The position numbers and the translations under genes were made by a program. From Bicyclus anynana (taxonomy: Eukaryota; Arthropoda; Insecta; Lepidoptera; Nymphalidae), in assembly GCF_947172395.1 (NCBI RefSeq), contig NC_069095.1:2852001-2916000 (forward strand): a stretch of DNA of 64,000 nucleotides, given 5' to 3'. Positions 21,146-30,381 of the stretch are shown here, piece after piece; the first letter of the stretch is position 1; each line of letters begins with the position of its first letter. The notes beneath the pieces were generated by a model that searched no databases, had not been told where the DNA came from, and was given only the letters and a program-made list of their open reading frames with translations.

Positions 21146-23744
21146 TTATTATTAGAACCTACATATTTTCAAGAAAAAGGACACGACTTTTAGCTTACAA
21201 TAATTATATTATAATGCCAACCAATTGACAAAAAGATTCAGATAAAAAGCAGGAGAAATTTCCTCAAATATATTTTGCCAAATTACACATTGTAATACCA
21301 TGATTTTAAATCTTGTTAACATATTTTAAGAACATTGAAATTTGCCATAACAATGTCTAGCCATTTTAGTTTTGGCTCATTGATTGAAGGCTGCAGTCTG
21401 ATATTGCTTATGTCTTTTTGGGTCATTGCGTTTTATTTTCTGCATACATCAAAGCTTTTTGTTTATTTGATTACTCAAGTACTTATTTAAAGTTTTGCAG
21501 TAATATTATAATATTCTTCTTACAGTGCCTCTCCATTACTGAAGGTCATCAGTCAGCTTCCAAAACTTCTCCTTATCCATGGGTAGGCGAAAAAGTTTAC
21601 CGACAGTCTTTATCATCATCAAGACTAAGGTGTGGGTAGAAACTTCCCAAAAGAACTTTATTATCACAAAACCGAGTATGAACATACGCTGAATTTAAAT
21701 TTTTATTTTGGCTACTTTATACTAAACTGTTATAGTTAAGCGCGTGCAGGCACTTATAATCCTTTTTTTTTTCACAAAAAAAGCAGTACAGATGGCATCA
21801 TAACTTTGTAGTATAATAAACTGTCCATGTGCCAGAATATAAGTGTCAACGCTTATGAAATTGGACACATGTGTCCCACTCTTGTTAGGGCCACCATTTT
21901 ACTCGTGTGACTCTGATAGTACAATTTAATCTTTTACAATATTCACTTCAATACATTGAATATTTTTGGCCTTTAATGGAGAGCGTTTCGGGAAATATTT
22001 TTACAGAACTCTATATAGAGTTTTATTAGCACTAGCAATGTTTGTACTCGTATGTTTGAAATCTTAAGAGAGACGAATATCTTAGCATTCCATGGATTCA
22101 CCGTGCGGGTGCTGGATCCATCGCGTGGTAGAGAGAAAAACTCCGAGCAGAGTCCTGAACTTGTGACTACAGGATGTAAGGGTTAAGGAATTTCTTGACG
22201 ATCGATCAACACTACCCGTTCTCTGCTCGTGTTGTTCTCCCTTACTAGACAAATGCTGAATTTAGAAACAACTATGTTGGTTGTTATTTGTTACAATGAT
22301 TAAGAAGAAAATTTTGTCCCCAAGCCTATTTTTGGATGACAAAAATATTCAAAATCTAATATGGCACACTTTTAAAATGTTTGAAAGTTTAGAAGGCTAT
22401 GCCCAGCAGTATAGCAGCTGCTTTTATAATAATATTATTAGGTCTTCCACAGACTGTGAATAATTTTTATATACCCCTCCAATTTGTGCATCAAAGAGTA
22501 CTTGTAGTAAAACGTTACATTCTTATAATTCTTTAAAAGTTATCCGGGAGTAAGTGAGACCGTTATAGCTATAAAGCCGCTTTCACACTTTATTTATTTA
22601 CTTTGTATGTTTGTTTTTATGTGTGTGCAATACGTATTTAAAATTAATAAATTATTGTACCTAGGACATCTTATTTAATATACGAGTAATATTATGACTT
22701 CTCTATAAATATTTTTAAATACACATTATTTTGACAAAGTACTTAGATAATAACTTAAAAGTACGTTATACGCGCAATTTAGAAAATTCCAGCTTTATAC
22801 TTTGTTGAGCGTAACAAATTGTTGTTTATAACTCGATATACCCTAATAAATACCATAAATGTATCGGGTTACGTTGAGTAAGTACCTATTATAGGGATAT
22901 AACCACACTAAAAATACACACGGGAGAGCAAAATCTGTATGCGCGCCTGCATAGGGTGAGCTCTGAATCATAACACAAAAGAAAAATACGGTTATTTTAC
23001 ACCAGTGCGGTAGATTATATCTTTTATGTTCAAAATCAACAGGAAGCTTTCAAATGGGGCATGTAACCTACACTTATTATTGATGCCACAGCGTTCCAGA
23101 GAGGGTGCATAAATTTCAAAACGCAAACTTCGAAAGGGTTCGTTCAAACATGACTACAGTAAAAGTAATTTGCTTTTTTAGTAATTGCCGGCTATATTGA
23201 CTGGTTTCCCGTAGAGTTGGGAAAAACTTTGTTCCTTTTTTTGGGAAGTAAAGTTTTAGTAACTCGATTTTATGTAGCTGTGAACGTCGCTATTCAGTGC
23301 TTGTTCAAAGTTATAAAGTAGATTAACTGGATCTGCTGGAAATCCTATTGATTCACGCGTCCCGCATAAGCGATAAGTTTGCTACGAAAATATTGCAGGA
23401 TCTGTATTTTTTAAATCTTTACATTTGAATACGATTTCACTGTTTTACTGTAGCAAGTGTATACGAATTATAGTATAAATATTGACGCTAAATACGGTAT
23501 GGTTTTAACATTTTTTTTTCTCTCCGTCGTCAGGCATTAAAAGGGGTTGTAGATACAATTATAATATTAATTTTTTAAACATAAATGAGTGATAAATTTA
23601 CAAGTCATAAAACTCATTTTAGATTCTTCATGAGCTTGCTCTAGCAATGCGATAAATACAAAATCAGAAATGTTAACTTTCTTAATTTTAAGTGTAATGT
23701 ATTATCTTGATCTTAGGTGTATATTCTATTGAAATTTCAATATA
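21146..23744. other. non-coding, nothing recognised
   Basis: About 2.6 kb with scattered short frames (for example 21418-21639 and 22281-22463) that show no domain or codon signature. No gene or clear repeat is supported. Confidence 0.35.
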
Positions 23745-24188
23745 ATGTCAAAAAGTTTTATTTTCTTTCAATTCTTAACTAAAAATATTATCGTACTATT
23801 TATCGTATTACTATTATCGTATATTACGAGGTATAAACTACGAGGTACTAATAACCTAGACATGTTTCATAGGAGACTTAGTCAGGCGATATTACTTCCC
23901 TGGATAAACTCTACTAAAAACATGCCCACTTCTCGAACAATCAACCCAACAATGAAATATAAATATCCTTCTACAATACACCAAAATAGACCACGCAAAC
24001 TTTGGAAAGAGTGCAGGTATTTATTTTTGTACAATTCTAAGCACCTTGGAGAGTCTCTGGCAAATTTTGCACGGTTCCATTGGCCGGTCGTTGTTTACAC
24101 AGGATCTCTGTTTACCGTTTTATTAACTTGGGAATTGTTATTAAAAACACACCGGTATGCAGCCCGTGAGATGTGGTGTTTGTGCTAA
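23745..24188 (+). CDS. unrecognised 147-aa protein with two hydrophobic segments
   Basis: An ATG at 23745 opens a 147-codon frame. Residues 14-27 (NIIVLFIVLLLSYI) and about 113-133 (WPVVVYTGSLFTVLLTWELLL) are hydrophobic enough to be membrane spans; the segment between is strongly basic (HRRLSQ, RPRKLWKECR). An AATAAA signal lies at 24263-24268, about 75 bp after the stop. I do not recognise the family. There is an internal donor-like CAG|GTATTT at 24016. It could be a small host membrane protein, an exon of a larger gene, or a chance frame in AT-rich DNA. Element B begins about 340 bp downstream. Confidence 0.3.
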   Translation: MSKSFIFFQFLTKNIIVLFIVLLLSYITRYKLRGTNNLDMFHRRLSQAILLPWINSTKNMPTSRTINPTMKYKYPSTIHQNRPRKLWKECRYLFLYNSKHLGESLANFARFHWPVVVYTGSLFTVLLTWELLLKTHRYAAREMWCLC

Positions 24189-24411
24189 CCTCCACCTATT
24201 GTTTGAAAAATAATTTACAAAAACGACTAAAATTGTTGTAAATTTTCCGAAACCGCCTTGAAAATAAAAGATATATTAATTTCAATACGTGTTGTTACAC
24301 CCAGATACTATATTACTTAAAATTATTTCAACTTGCTTTTGTAAATGAGAATTATTTTCTTGTAAACGATTATCAAACACAATGATCCTAGACCATTAAC
24401 TTCTTTGAAGA

Positions 24412-24547
24412 ATGTCAAATCAAAGAGTGGCAGGAAAGGTGGAACCCAACCGAAATGGAGCAACCTTCGGTCCTTATAAAAGAGTTCTCGCACCTATCGA
24501 AGGAAGCTCGAATGAGGACCATAACAAAGGAAGTTGACGAATACTAA
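24412..24547 (+). CDS. candidate short coding sequence interrupted by element B
   Basis: ATG at 24412 (context AGAATG) opens a frame reading MSNQRVAGKVEPNRNG... up to the LINE insertion point at 24529. If the LINE and one duplication copy are removed, the frame continues in flank sequence from 28197 as KVEPNLGRRNV and stops at 28226-28228, 49 codons in all. The motif KVEPN occurs on both sides. A second frame, 24392-24547, is also open (FFEECQIKEWQERWNP...), so frame choice is uncertain. I do not recognise either peptide. Confidence 0.25.
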
Positions 24548-24627
24548 AATGTGTTGAAAAGCTATTAGTATTACATAGTAAAACTAAATGTAAATTTACA
24601 TTATGTGCATTTCCTTACTATAGTTCA

Positions 24628-25074
24628 ATGGCTAAAGAAAATAAGCATATTCATAATTTAAATCTTATGTTATATAACTTGACATACCATCACAGCGATG
24701 CATTTTTTTATTTTGACATGAATAAGTTTACCTCATGTTATATGTTGACTAAAGATAATTTATATCTGCCTAAAAAATTTAAGCACCATATAGCTTCTCT
24801 GTTGGCTTACAACTTAAATGAGTCAGTTACAAGTGTTGTAACTCAGTCTATTGACATTAATATGACATGTAATAATAGTGGTTATGTTTCTATTGACCAG
24901 AGTACGAATGATAGTACTGTCTCAGTTGTTAATTGTAATTTAACCAATCCAGTTACAAGTATTGTAACGCAGTCTTTTGACATGTTTACAACCTGTACTA
25001 ATAGTACAAATATTTCTATACCTGACTGCAGTACCAATCCTAGTACTGTTACAATTGAAAATATTTTAAACTAG
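24628..25074 (+). CDS. element B upstream ORF (ORF1 position), Thr/Ser/Asn-rich internal duplication
   Basis: A 148-aa frame ends 17 bp before the ORF2 start, the position of ORF1 in two-ORF LINEs. It is short for an ORF1 and has no zinc knuckle, coiled coil or RRM-like motif that I can see. Residues 62-99 and 104-141 are two copies of a 42-residue-period unit (VTSVVTQSIDINMTCNNS against VTSIVTQSFDMFTTCTNS). The N-terminal half is His/Tyr/Leu-rich. Composition, translation coupling and lack of stops argue for a real product, but its function is unknown. Confidence 0.6.
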   Translation: MAKENKHIHNLNLMLYNLTYHHSDAFFYFDMNKFTSCYMLTKDNLYLPKKFKHHIASLLAYNLNESVTSVVTQSIDINMTCNNSGYVSIDQSTNDSTVSVVNCNLTNPVTSIVTQSFDMFTTCTNSTNISIPDCSTNPSTVTIENILN

Positions 25075-25091
25075 AAAATACGACAACGGAG

Positions 25092-27962
25092 ATGCCCTGT
25101 AACATTAACCTTGTACACCAAAACATACAGAGCATCAACGGCAAGGAATTAGAAGTTGAACTATTTGTAGAAAAATTCAATATACACATCTTATGTATTA
25201 CGGAGCATTGGCTCACTAACTCACAGCTGTCAGTACTTAATATTAATAATTATTCATTGTCAAGTGTGTTCTTCAGAAGGGCTGGTCATGGTGGCTCCTT
25301 AATTTTTTTACATAATAACATAAAATGTAAGGATCGAAAAGATATAGTTAGCCTTTCTGTAGAATGCATTGTTGAACTATCCTGTGTGGAGTTGGAACAA
25401 ATTGTTATAGTATGCGTGTACAGACCCCCTCCGGCTGACTTTGATCAATTTGAAGAGGTAATGGAAGATGTAATGAGGCGATTGTGCACATCTTCCAAAC
25501 AAATACTGATTTGCGGCGATTTTAATGTTGATATTCTAACAGAAAACTCAAAGTCTGTTAGATTTCTTAACTTATTCAAATGTTTTGATTTGACACATGC
25601 TTTTAACGAACCTACTAGGATAACCGCAACTTCAGGTACCTGTCTAGATAATATATTTTATAATTGTGTGCTTGAGAGAAAGAAGATAATAAATAAATTA
25701 AGCTCTGATCATAGTGGTCAAATAATTACTATTTTAAATAATAAAACCAATAACAATCAATGGGTAAAGTATAGGCCAATAACTGAAGGTAAATTAGAGC
25801 GATTCAAAAACACAATTATTTCTAAAATTCCAAGTCTTGCATTTGAAAATAGTCATCCAGACTTGCTCTTTGGTACACTTTTCAAGACAATAGACAGAGA
25901 GTTTAGTAAAATTTTTAACTTCAAACGCATTAATGCTAGCCAAAAATTAAAGTTTAGCGAATGGGCTACTGTAGGTATCTATAAAAGTAGAGATAAATTG
26001 TACGAGTTGTACGAAGAAAAACAATATACTCAAACGCGAACTTATTTAGATTATGTAAAAAGCTACTCAAAAATTTTTAAACGTGTTTGTATTCTTGCGA
26101 AATCGTTACACATCAAACAGAAAATAAGTGAGTCTGAGAACAAGATACAAACCACCTGGAATATAATTAATAGAGAAACAGGAAAAATCAAACCGCGTGA
26201 TACAAGTTTTGAATTAATTGTCAATGACAAAAAGATAAACACTGATAACGAGGTTGTTAATGCCTTTGAAGATTTTTTCCAGAATGTTCCTATCTTGTTA
26301 ACAGATTCACTGGTTTCGTCTGCTACGGAAGCCCAGAGACTATTAAGAGGCAATGTTAAAGAGTGCAACGATCTTTTTGAATTTCACCATATAACTGTAT
26401 CTGACATTAAAAAATCTTTCAATTTGTTAAAATTAAAAAGAACTGGAGATCTGTGGGGCATGTCAATGAAAGTAATATCTAATATAATTGATGTCATTGC
26501 TCCCCACTTAGCCATTATTTTTAATGAATGTGTGGACTTAGGTATTTTTCCGAACCTAATGAAGCATGGCAAATTGATACCACTTTTTAAATCAGGAGAC
26601 AAATCAGATCCTAATAATTATAGACCGATTACAATATTGCCAACACTTAGCAAGGTCTTTGAAAAAATCATATTAAATCAACTTTTATGTCATTTTAATT
26701 TAAATAACTTGTTTCATCCTGAACAGTATGGTTTTACAAAAGGTCGCAATACAACTGATGCAGGGGCTAAACTTTTAAAACATATTTATGAAGCATGGGA
26801 AAGTTCTAAGAATGCTATTGGTGTGTTCTGTGATCTGTCCAAGGCGTTCGATTGTGTTGACCATAACACTCTTTTACTCAAGTTAAGCCACTATGGCATC
26901 AAAAGTGTTGCGCTTGATCTCATTGCCTCTTATCTCAGTGATAGAACACAAAAGGTATGCATAAATGATATAAAGTCGCACGGTTCCACTACCAAAATGG
27001 GCGTCCCACAGGGTTCAATTCTGGGTCCTTTTCTATTCTTAGTGTACATAAACGATTTACCATTCCATGTCAGTGGCATATGTGAGATTGTACTGTTTGC
27101 TGATGACACATCCTTAATTTTTAAGACGGACAGAAATAAAGATAACTCTGACGACGTAAACCGTGCCATGTCGCATGTGTCGCATTGGTTCACTGCAAAT
27201 AATCTACTTTTAAATGCCAAGAAAACTAAATGTATTGAGTTTTCATTGCCAAATGTAATAAAATTAGAAAAGTCTATAATGATCGATGGTGAAACACTGG
27301 AAATGGAGAGTTCCACAGTTTTCCTGGGAGTGACCTTGGATTGTAAACTTCAGTGGGGTGCTCATATAGAAAAACTGTCTGGTAAACTCAGCTCAGCGGC
27401 ATTTGCAGTGAGAAAAATAAGACAGTTCACTGATATTGATACAGCTAGGCTAGTTTATTTTGCGTACTTTCACAGCGTAATGTCTTACGGTATTTTATTG
27501 TGGGGCAAGGCTGCCGATATACAATCTATATTTGTACTTCAAAAAAGAGCAATTCGAGCAATATATCAATTAAAATCACGCGAGTCTCTTCGTCAAAAGT
27601 TTAAAGAAATAGGTATACTAACAGTAGCCTGTCAATATATATATAACAGTATAGTCTATGTAAGACAAAATATTAATTTGTACAAACGAAAAGGAGATTT
27701 AAACCCACGTCTTACTAGACACGGGCATAAGTTAGTTATTTCTGCATATCGTCTCCAAAGAGTAAAAAAATCTTTTGTAGGTTTGGGTGTACTCTTCTAT
27801 AACAAGATCCCCAAGACTGTGATGGACCTGCCAATGCATAGCTTTAAGCAATGTGTTAAAAAACATTTACTTAGTCGAGGTTACTACAACATTGATGAGT
27901 TCCTTAAAGATAAAAGCGCTTGGAGGCCATTGGATCAGCTTCCACCTTCACACAGGAAATAA
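25092..27962 (+). CDS. ORF2: APE-type endonuclease / reverse transcriptase (apparently intact)
   Basis: This is the 956-aa replicase of element B. Endonuclease: HQNIQSI (9-15), CITEHWL (E38), YRPPP, CGDFNVD (D143, N145) and SSDHSG (D206, H207). Reverse transcriptase: LFKSGDKSDPNNYRPI (498-513), QYGFTKGRNTTDA, CDLSKAFDCVDH (D581), GVPQGSILGP (637-646) and FADD (669-672), then FLGVTLDCKLQWGAHI in the thumb region. No RNase H or C-terminal CCHC knuckle is visible. The N-terminal QN motif directly after the ATG indicates that the start is correct. All catalytic residues I can check are present, so the protein could be active. Confidence 0.95.
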   Translation: MPCNINLVHQNIQSINGKELEVELFVEKFNIHILCITEHWLTNSQLSVLNINNYSLSSVFFRRAGHGGSLIFLHNNIKCKDRKDIVSLSVECIVELSCVELEQIVIVCVYRPPPADFDQFEEVMEDVMRRLCTSSKQILICGDFNVDILTENSKSVRFLNLFKCFDLTHAFNEPTRITATSGTCLDNIFYNCVLERKKIINKLSSDHSGQIITILNNKTNNNQWVKYRPITEGKLERFKNTIISKIPSLAFENSHPDLLFGTLFKTIDREFSKIFNFKRINASQKLKFSEWATVGIYKSRDKLYELYEEKQYTQTRTYLDYVKSYSKIFKRVCILAKSLHIKQKISESENKIQTTWNIINRETGKIKPRDTSFELIVNDKKINTDNEVVNAFEDFFQNVPILLTDSLVSSATEAQRLLRGNVKECNDLFEFHHITVSDIKKSFNLLKLKRTGDLWGMSMKVISNIIDVIAPHLAIIFNECVDLGIFPNLMKHGKLIPLFKSGDKSDPNNYRPITILPTLSKVFEKIILNQLLCHFNLNNLFHPEQYGFTKGRNTTDAGAKLLKHIYEAWESSKNAIGVFCDLSKAFDCVDHNTLLLKLSHYGIKSVALDLIASYLSDRTQKVCINDIKSHGSTTKMGVPQGSILGPFLFLVYINDLPFHVSGICEIVLFADDTSLIFKTDRNKDNSDDVNRAMSHVSHWFTANNLLLNAKKTKCIEFSLPNVIKLEKSIMIDGETLEMESSTVFLGVTLDCKLQWGAHIEKLSGKLSSAAFAVRKIRQFTDIDTARLVYFAYFHSVMSYGILLWGKAADIQSIFVLQKRAIRAIYQLKSRESLRQKFKEIGILTVACQYIYNSIVYVRQNINLYKRKGDLNPRLTRHGHKLVISAYRLQRVKKSFVGLGVLFYNKIPKTVMDLPMHSFKQCVKKHLLSRGYYNIDEFLKDKSAWRPLDQLPPSHRK

Positions 27963-28196
27963 AACTATAAGAAATTGTAATTGTTATCAATTGTAAATTA
28001 TAATACTGTATGACTTTTTCAAAAGAGCAACTGTTGAGTTTCTTGCCGGTATCTTCTCAGCAGAACCTGCCTTCCGAACCGGTGGTAGAATCTTTACAAA
28101 TAGTCAACTGACGTGTCAAAAGTGCTTGTAAACTGAGCCTACTTGAAATAAATGATTTTTGATTTGATTTGATTTGATTTGACGAACATAACAAAG

Positions 28197-28574
28197 TGGA
28201 ACCTAATCTAGGAAGGAGGAACGTTTAAAGGGTATTTATAAAACAATATTTACTTGTAATATTTACTTATAAAAGAATAGCAAATTCACTTTGAAATACG
28301 CTGGATACTTAACCTCGTGACTTGGGGACTATTTACACAACTATACTAATAGCATTAACAACTGAGTCTTAGGGCCATAAATCATTTCTCTATATCTATC
28401 TCGCTTGCACTTATGGGTCTTATGGAGCCGTCTAGTGAAGGGTGTAACAATGAAAGACATATTATCGATAAGTAAAGTTTATTATCGTATCTTGTTCACA
28501 AAATTAAAAAAATTAACAATATTTGATTTAATATAATACATATTTCATATTATATAATTATTAACTAAATAAAA
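28197..28574. other. flank of element B
   Basis: AT-rich sequence after the LINE insertion. It contains a minus-strand AATAAA (28483-28478) that would serve the candidate terminal exon at 28575-28619. Confidence 0.35.
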
Positions 28575-28619
28575 TTAATCTTCATCTGAGTCTTCATCAT
28601 CAGAATCTTCGTCTTCTGC
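28575..28619 (-). CDS. candidate acidic C-terminal exon
   Basis: On the minus strand a CAG splice acceptor with TACTAAT about 22 nt upstream precedes codons for EDEDSDDEDSDED and then TAA at 28577-28575. An AATAAA follows about 90 nt later. Acidic Asp/Glu/Ser tails of this kind occur on many nuclear proteins, but the upstream exons were not found and the candidate plus-strand gene at 28876 lies in the way. Low-complexity GAT/GAA repeats could mimic this. Confidence 0.22.
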   Translation of the reverse strand, partial: AEDEDSDDEDSDED

Positions 28620-28875
28620 CAAATTTATTATATATTAGTATCCATAGTGCGCAACGAGTAACACATGAATGTATTTATTTAATTGCAGTAAACACATTTA
28701 TAGCAAAAAAAATAATGTTGCAATTACATTAGAAACCGACCAATCAGAATCGTCCAAATCATTATTGACTCATCATTAGCACGTGCGCAGGTAGCCGTTT
28801 ATCGATAATTAGGGTGCGCAGGTAGGCGCGCTGCACATTCCTATCTTTTTTGACTTTTATGACCGGACGACTCAG

Positions 28876-29391
28876 ATGATAATGCGCATACTATACATCT
28901 TAGCAGTTTGGATCAAAAAAAAAAAGATTTTTCAAAAAAAAAAGAGTTGTTCACATTTACAGAATTTCCTATTTTAAAAAACGATGAGTACGAAAAACTA
29001 GATTATCGACTTCACGAGGACATTCTAGAGAATGTCCGGTATAAACCGATAAATAAGCAACTTTGCGACGATGGAAAATATAAAACTAATATTACATTGT
29101 ACAGTACATTGACTGAACATAAAAATATAGGGCGATATAAAAAGCTAACCGTGCCCAAGCTCCAACTAATGGTATCACAAAGTTTCACGACATCACACCC
29201 TCGCCACATGTCGAGTATTAGTGATACGTTAAACTTAAGTCCGACAATCATAATATACGAGGCCGAGGATTACAGAGGATTCGTCGGTTAGTGGGAGCCG
29301 TTGGTGGTCTGACACCCTTATGTTTTTTGCAGTGACATACGATGAAGAGCATTCGAACTTGTACAAACATCTGGTGTATTCTGGCCTTTAG
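28876..29391 (+). CDS. candidate two-exon fragment of an unrecognised host gene
   Basis: Exon 28876-29286 is open with no in-frame ATG until late, so it would be an internal exon; an acceptor GACTCAG| precedes it. It reads DNAHTIHLSSLDQ, a Lys-rich patch from two A-runs, then FTFTEFPILKNDEYEKLDYR and IIIYEAEDYRGFV. A donor TCG|GTTAGT after 29286 and an acceptor TGTTTTTTGCAG| at 29332 define a 46-bp intron. Splicing keeps frame and continues VTYDEEHSNLYKHLVYSGL to TAG at 29389-29391. The charged, non-repetitive composition looks like a real protein. I do not recognise the family; 46 bp is short for a lepidopteran intron, so a decayed gene or pseudogene is possible. Confidence 0.38.
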
Positions 29392-29518
29392 CTCCCATAA
29401 GCTATTTTTATTAACTTCATACATTATTTCTATGACAGTGATGCTAATTGATTAAGCCAGAATCATATCGGTAAAAACCCACTCAAGCTTTGCGTGATCA
29501 AAATTTTTATTTTAAGTA

Positions 29519-29832
29519 TTCATCATCATCATTATCAAACCATATTCGGCTCACTGCTGAACTCGAGTCTCCTCTCAGAATGAGAGGGGTTAGGCCATTA
29601 TTCCACCACACTGGCGATGTGGATCGGCAGACTTCACACACGCAGAGAATTAAGAAAATTCTCTGGTGTGCAGGTTTCCTCAAGATGTTTTCCTTCACCG
29701 ATTGAGACACGTAATATTTAATTTCTTAAAATGCACACAACTGAAAAGTTGGAGGTGCATGCACTGGACCGGATTCGAACCTATGCCCTCCGGAATTGGA
29801 GGCAGAGGTCATATCCACTGGGCTATCATGGC
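29519..29832 (-). mobile_element. tRNA-derived SINE family 1, essentially full length
   Basis: Read on the minus strand: head GCCATGATAGCCCAGTGGAT with B-box GGTTCGAATCC, body CAACTTTTCAGTTGTGTGCA, CACGT-TCTCAATCGGTGAA, ATCTTGAGGAAACCTGCAC, CGCCAGTGTGGTGGAATA and CTGAGAGGAGACTCGAGTTC, ending in an ATGATGATG-like tail. About 314 bp. This is the best reference copy of the family in the window. Confidence 0.85.
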
Positions 29833-29854
29833 TTTTTATAAGTATTATCTGTAG

Positions 29855-29910
29855 GTAAATTTGTTTTAACATGGTTATCGTTAATAACAACCATGTTAAA
29901 ACAAATATAC
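29855..29910. repeat. 22-bp inverted repeat hairpin
   Basis: GTAAATTTGTTTTAACATGG... (29855-29876) pairs with 29889-29910; the inner 18 bp are perfect and the outer 4 carry one mismatch, with a 12-nt spacer. It may be a small MITE relic next to the SINE. Confidence 0.6.
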
Positions 29911-30381
29911 TTACGTATTTCTTTTGTGGACGTTGTGAAATTTTTAATTTTAAGAATTCCCAAAAATTTATTTGACTAAATGAAATAATTTAACTATAAA
30001 ATGATTAAATTTATATTCTATTCTTATTATATTTAGTAAGGATTAATACAAAAAATAATCCCTTTTCTTTAAAAAGCTTTTTATGACAATACATTGAATA
30101 CAACATTTATGGGACACACTCCTATTTTAACATTTTATTCCCTGTCCCCTTTAGATTCATTCATCGTTCAAGGGTCAGGATTGTAACCAGTGAAATTAGC
30201 AGCGAGGTGTGACATTTTAGATCTCGAGTCTATTGATGGTATAAAACCGGTTCGTGGCACAGTTTATAAGGGGTATGGACTGCTCTGAGTGGTATATTTT
30301 AGGGTTTTAATGTCTGGGGAACGTGCTATGTGTACAATAGATAATAATATTACAACAATTTTTTTCTCTCTTATTTATTTA
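29911..30381. other. non-coding, nothing recognised
   Basis: No gene supported; the stretch is AT-rich. Confidence 0.35.

Larger units (their letters stand above)
24530..28180 (+). mobile_element. full-length non-LTR retrotransposon, element B
   Basis: It contains a 5' leader, a 148-codon upstream ORF, a 956-codon ORF2, a 3' untranslated region of about 200 bp with AATAAA-like sequence, and a (TTTGA)n tail at 28157-28181. Flanks share a candidate target duplication: 24514-24529 and 28181-28196 match at 14 of 16 positions, with CATAACAAAG identical. No frame disruption is seen in ORF2. The group is CR1/Jockey-like by ORF2 motifs; a Daphne-type assignment is possible but unproven. A second, truncated copy is at 59327-60188. 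Confidence 0.88.

Noticed and set aside
26063..27316. Minus-strand frames within 26063-27316
   Set aside because: Antisense shadows of the intact ORF2 of element B.
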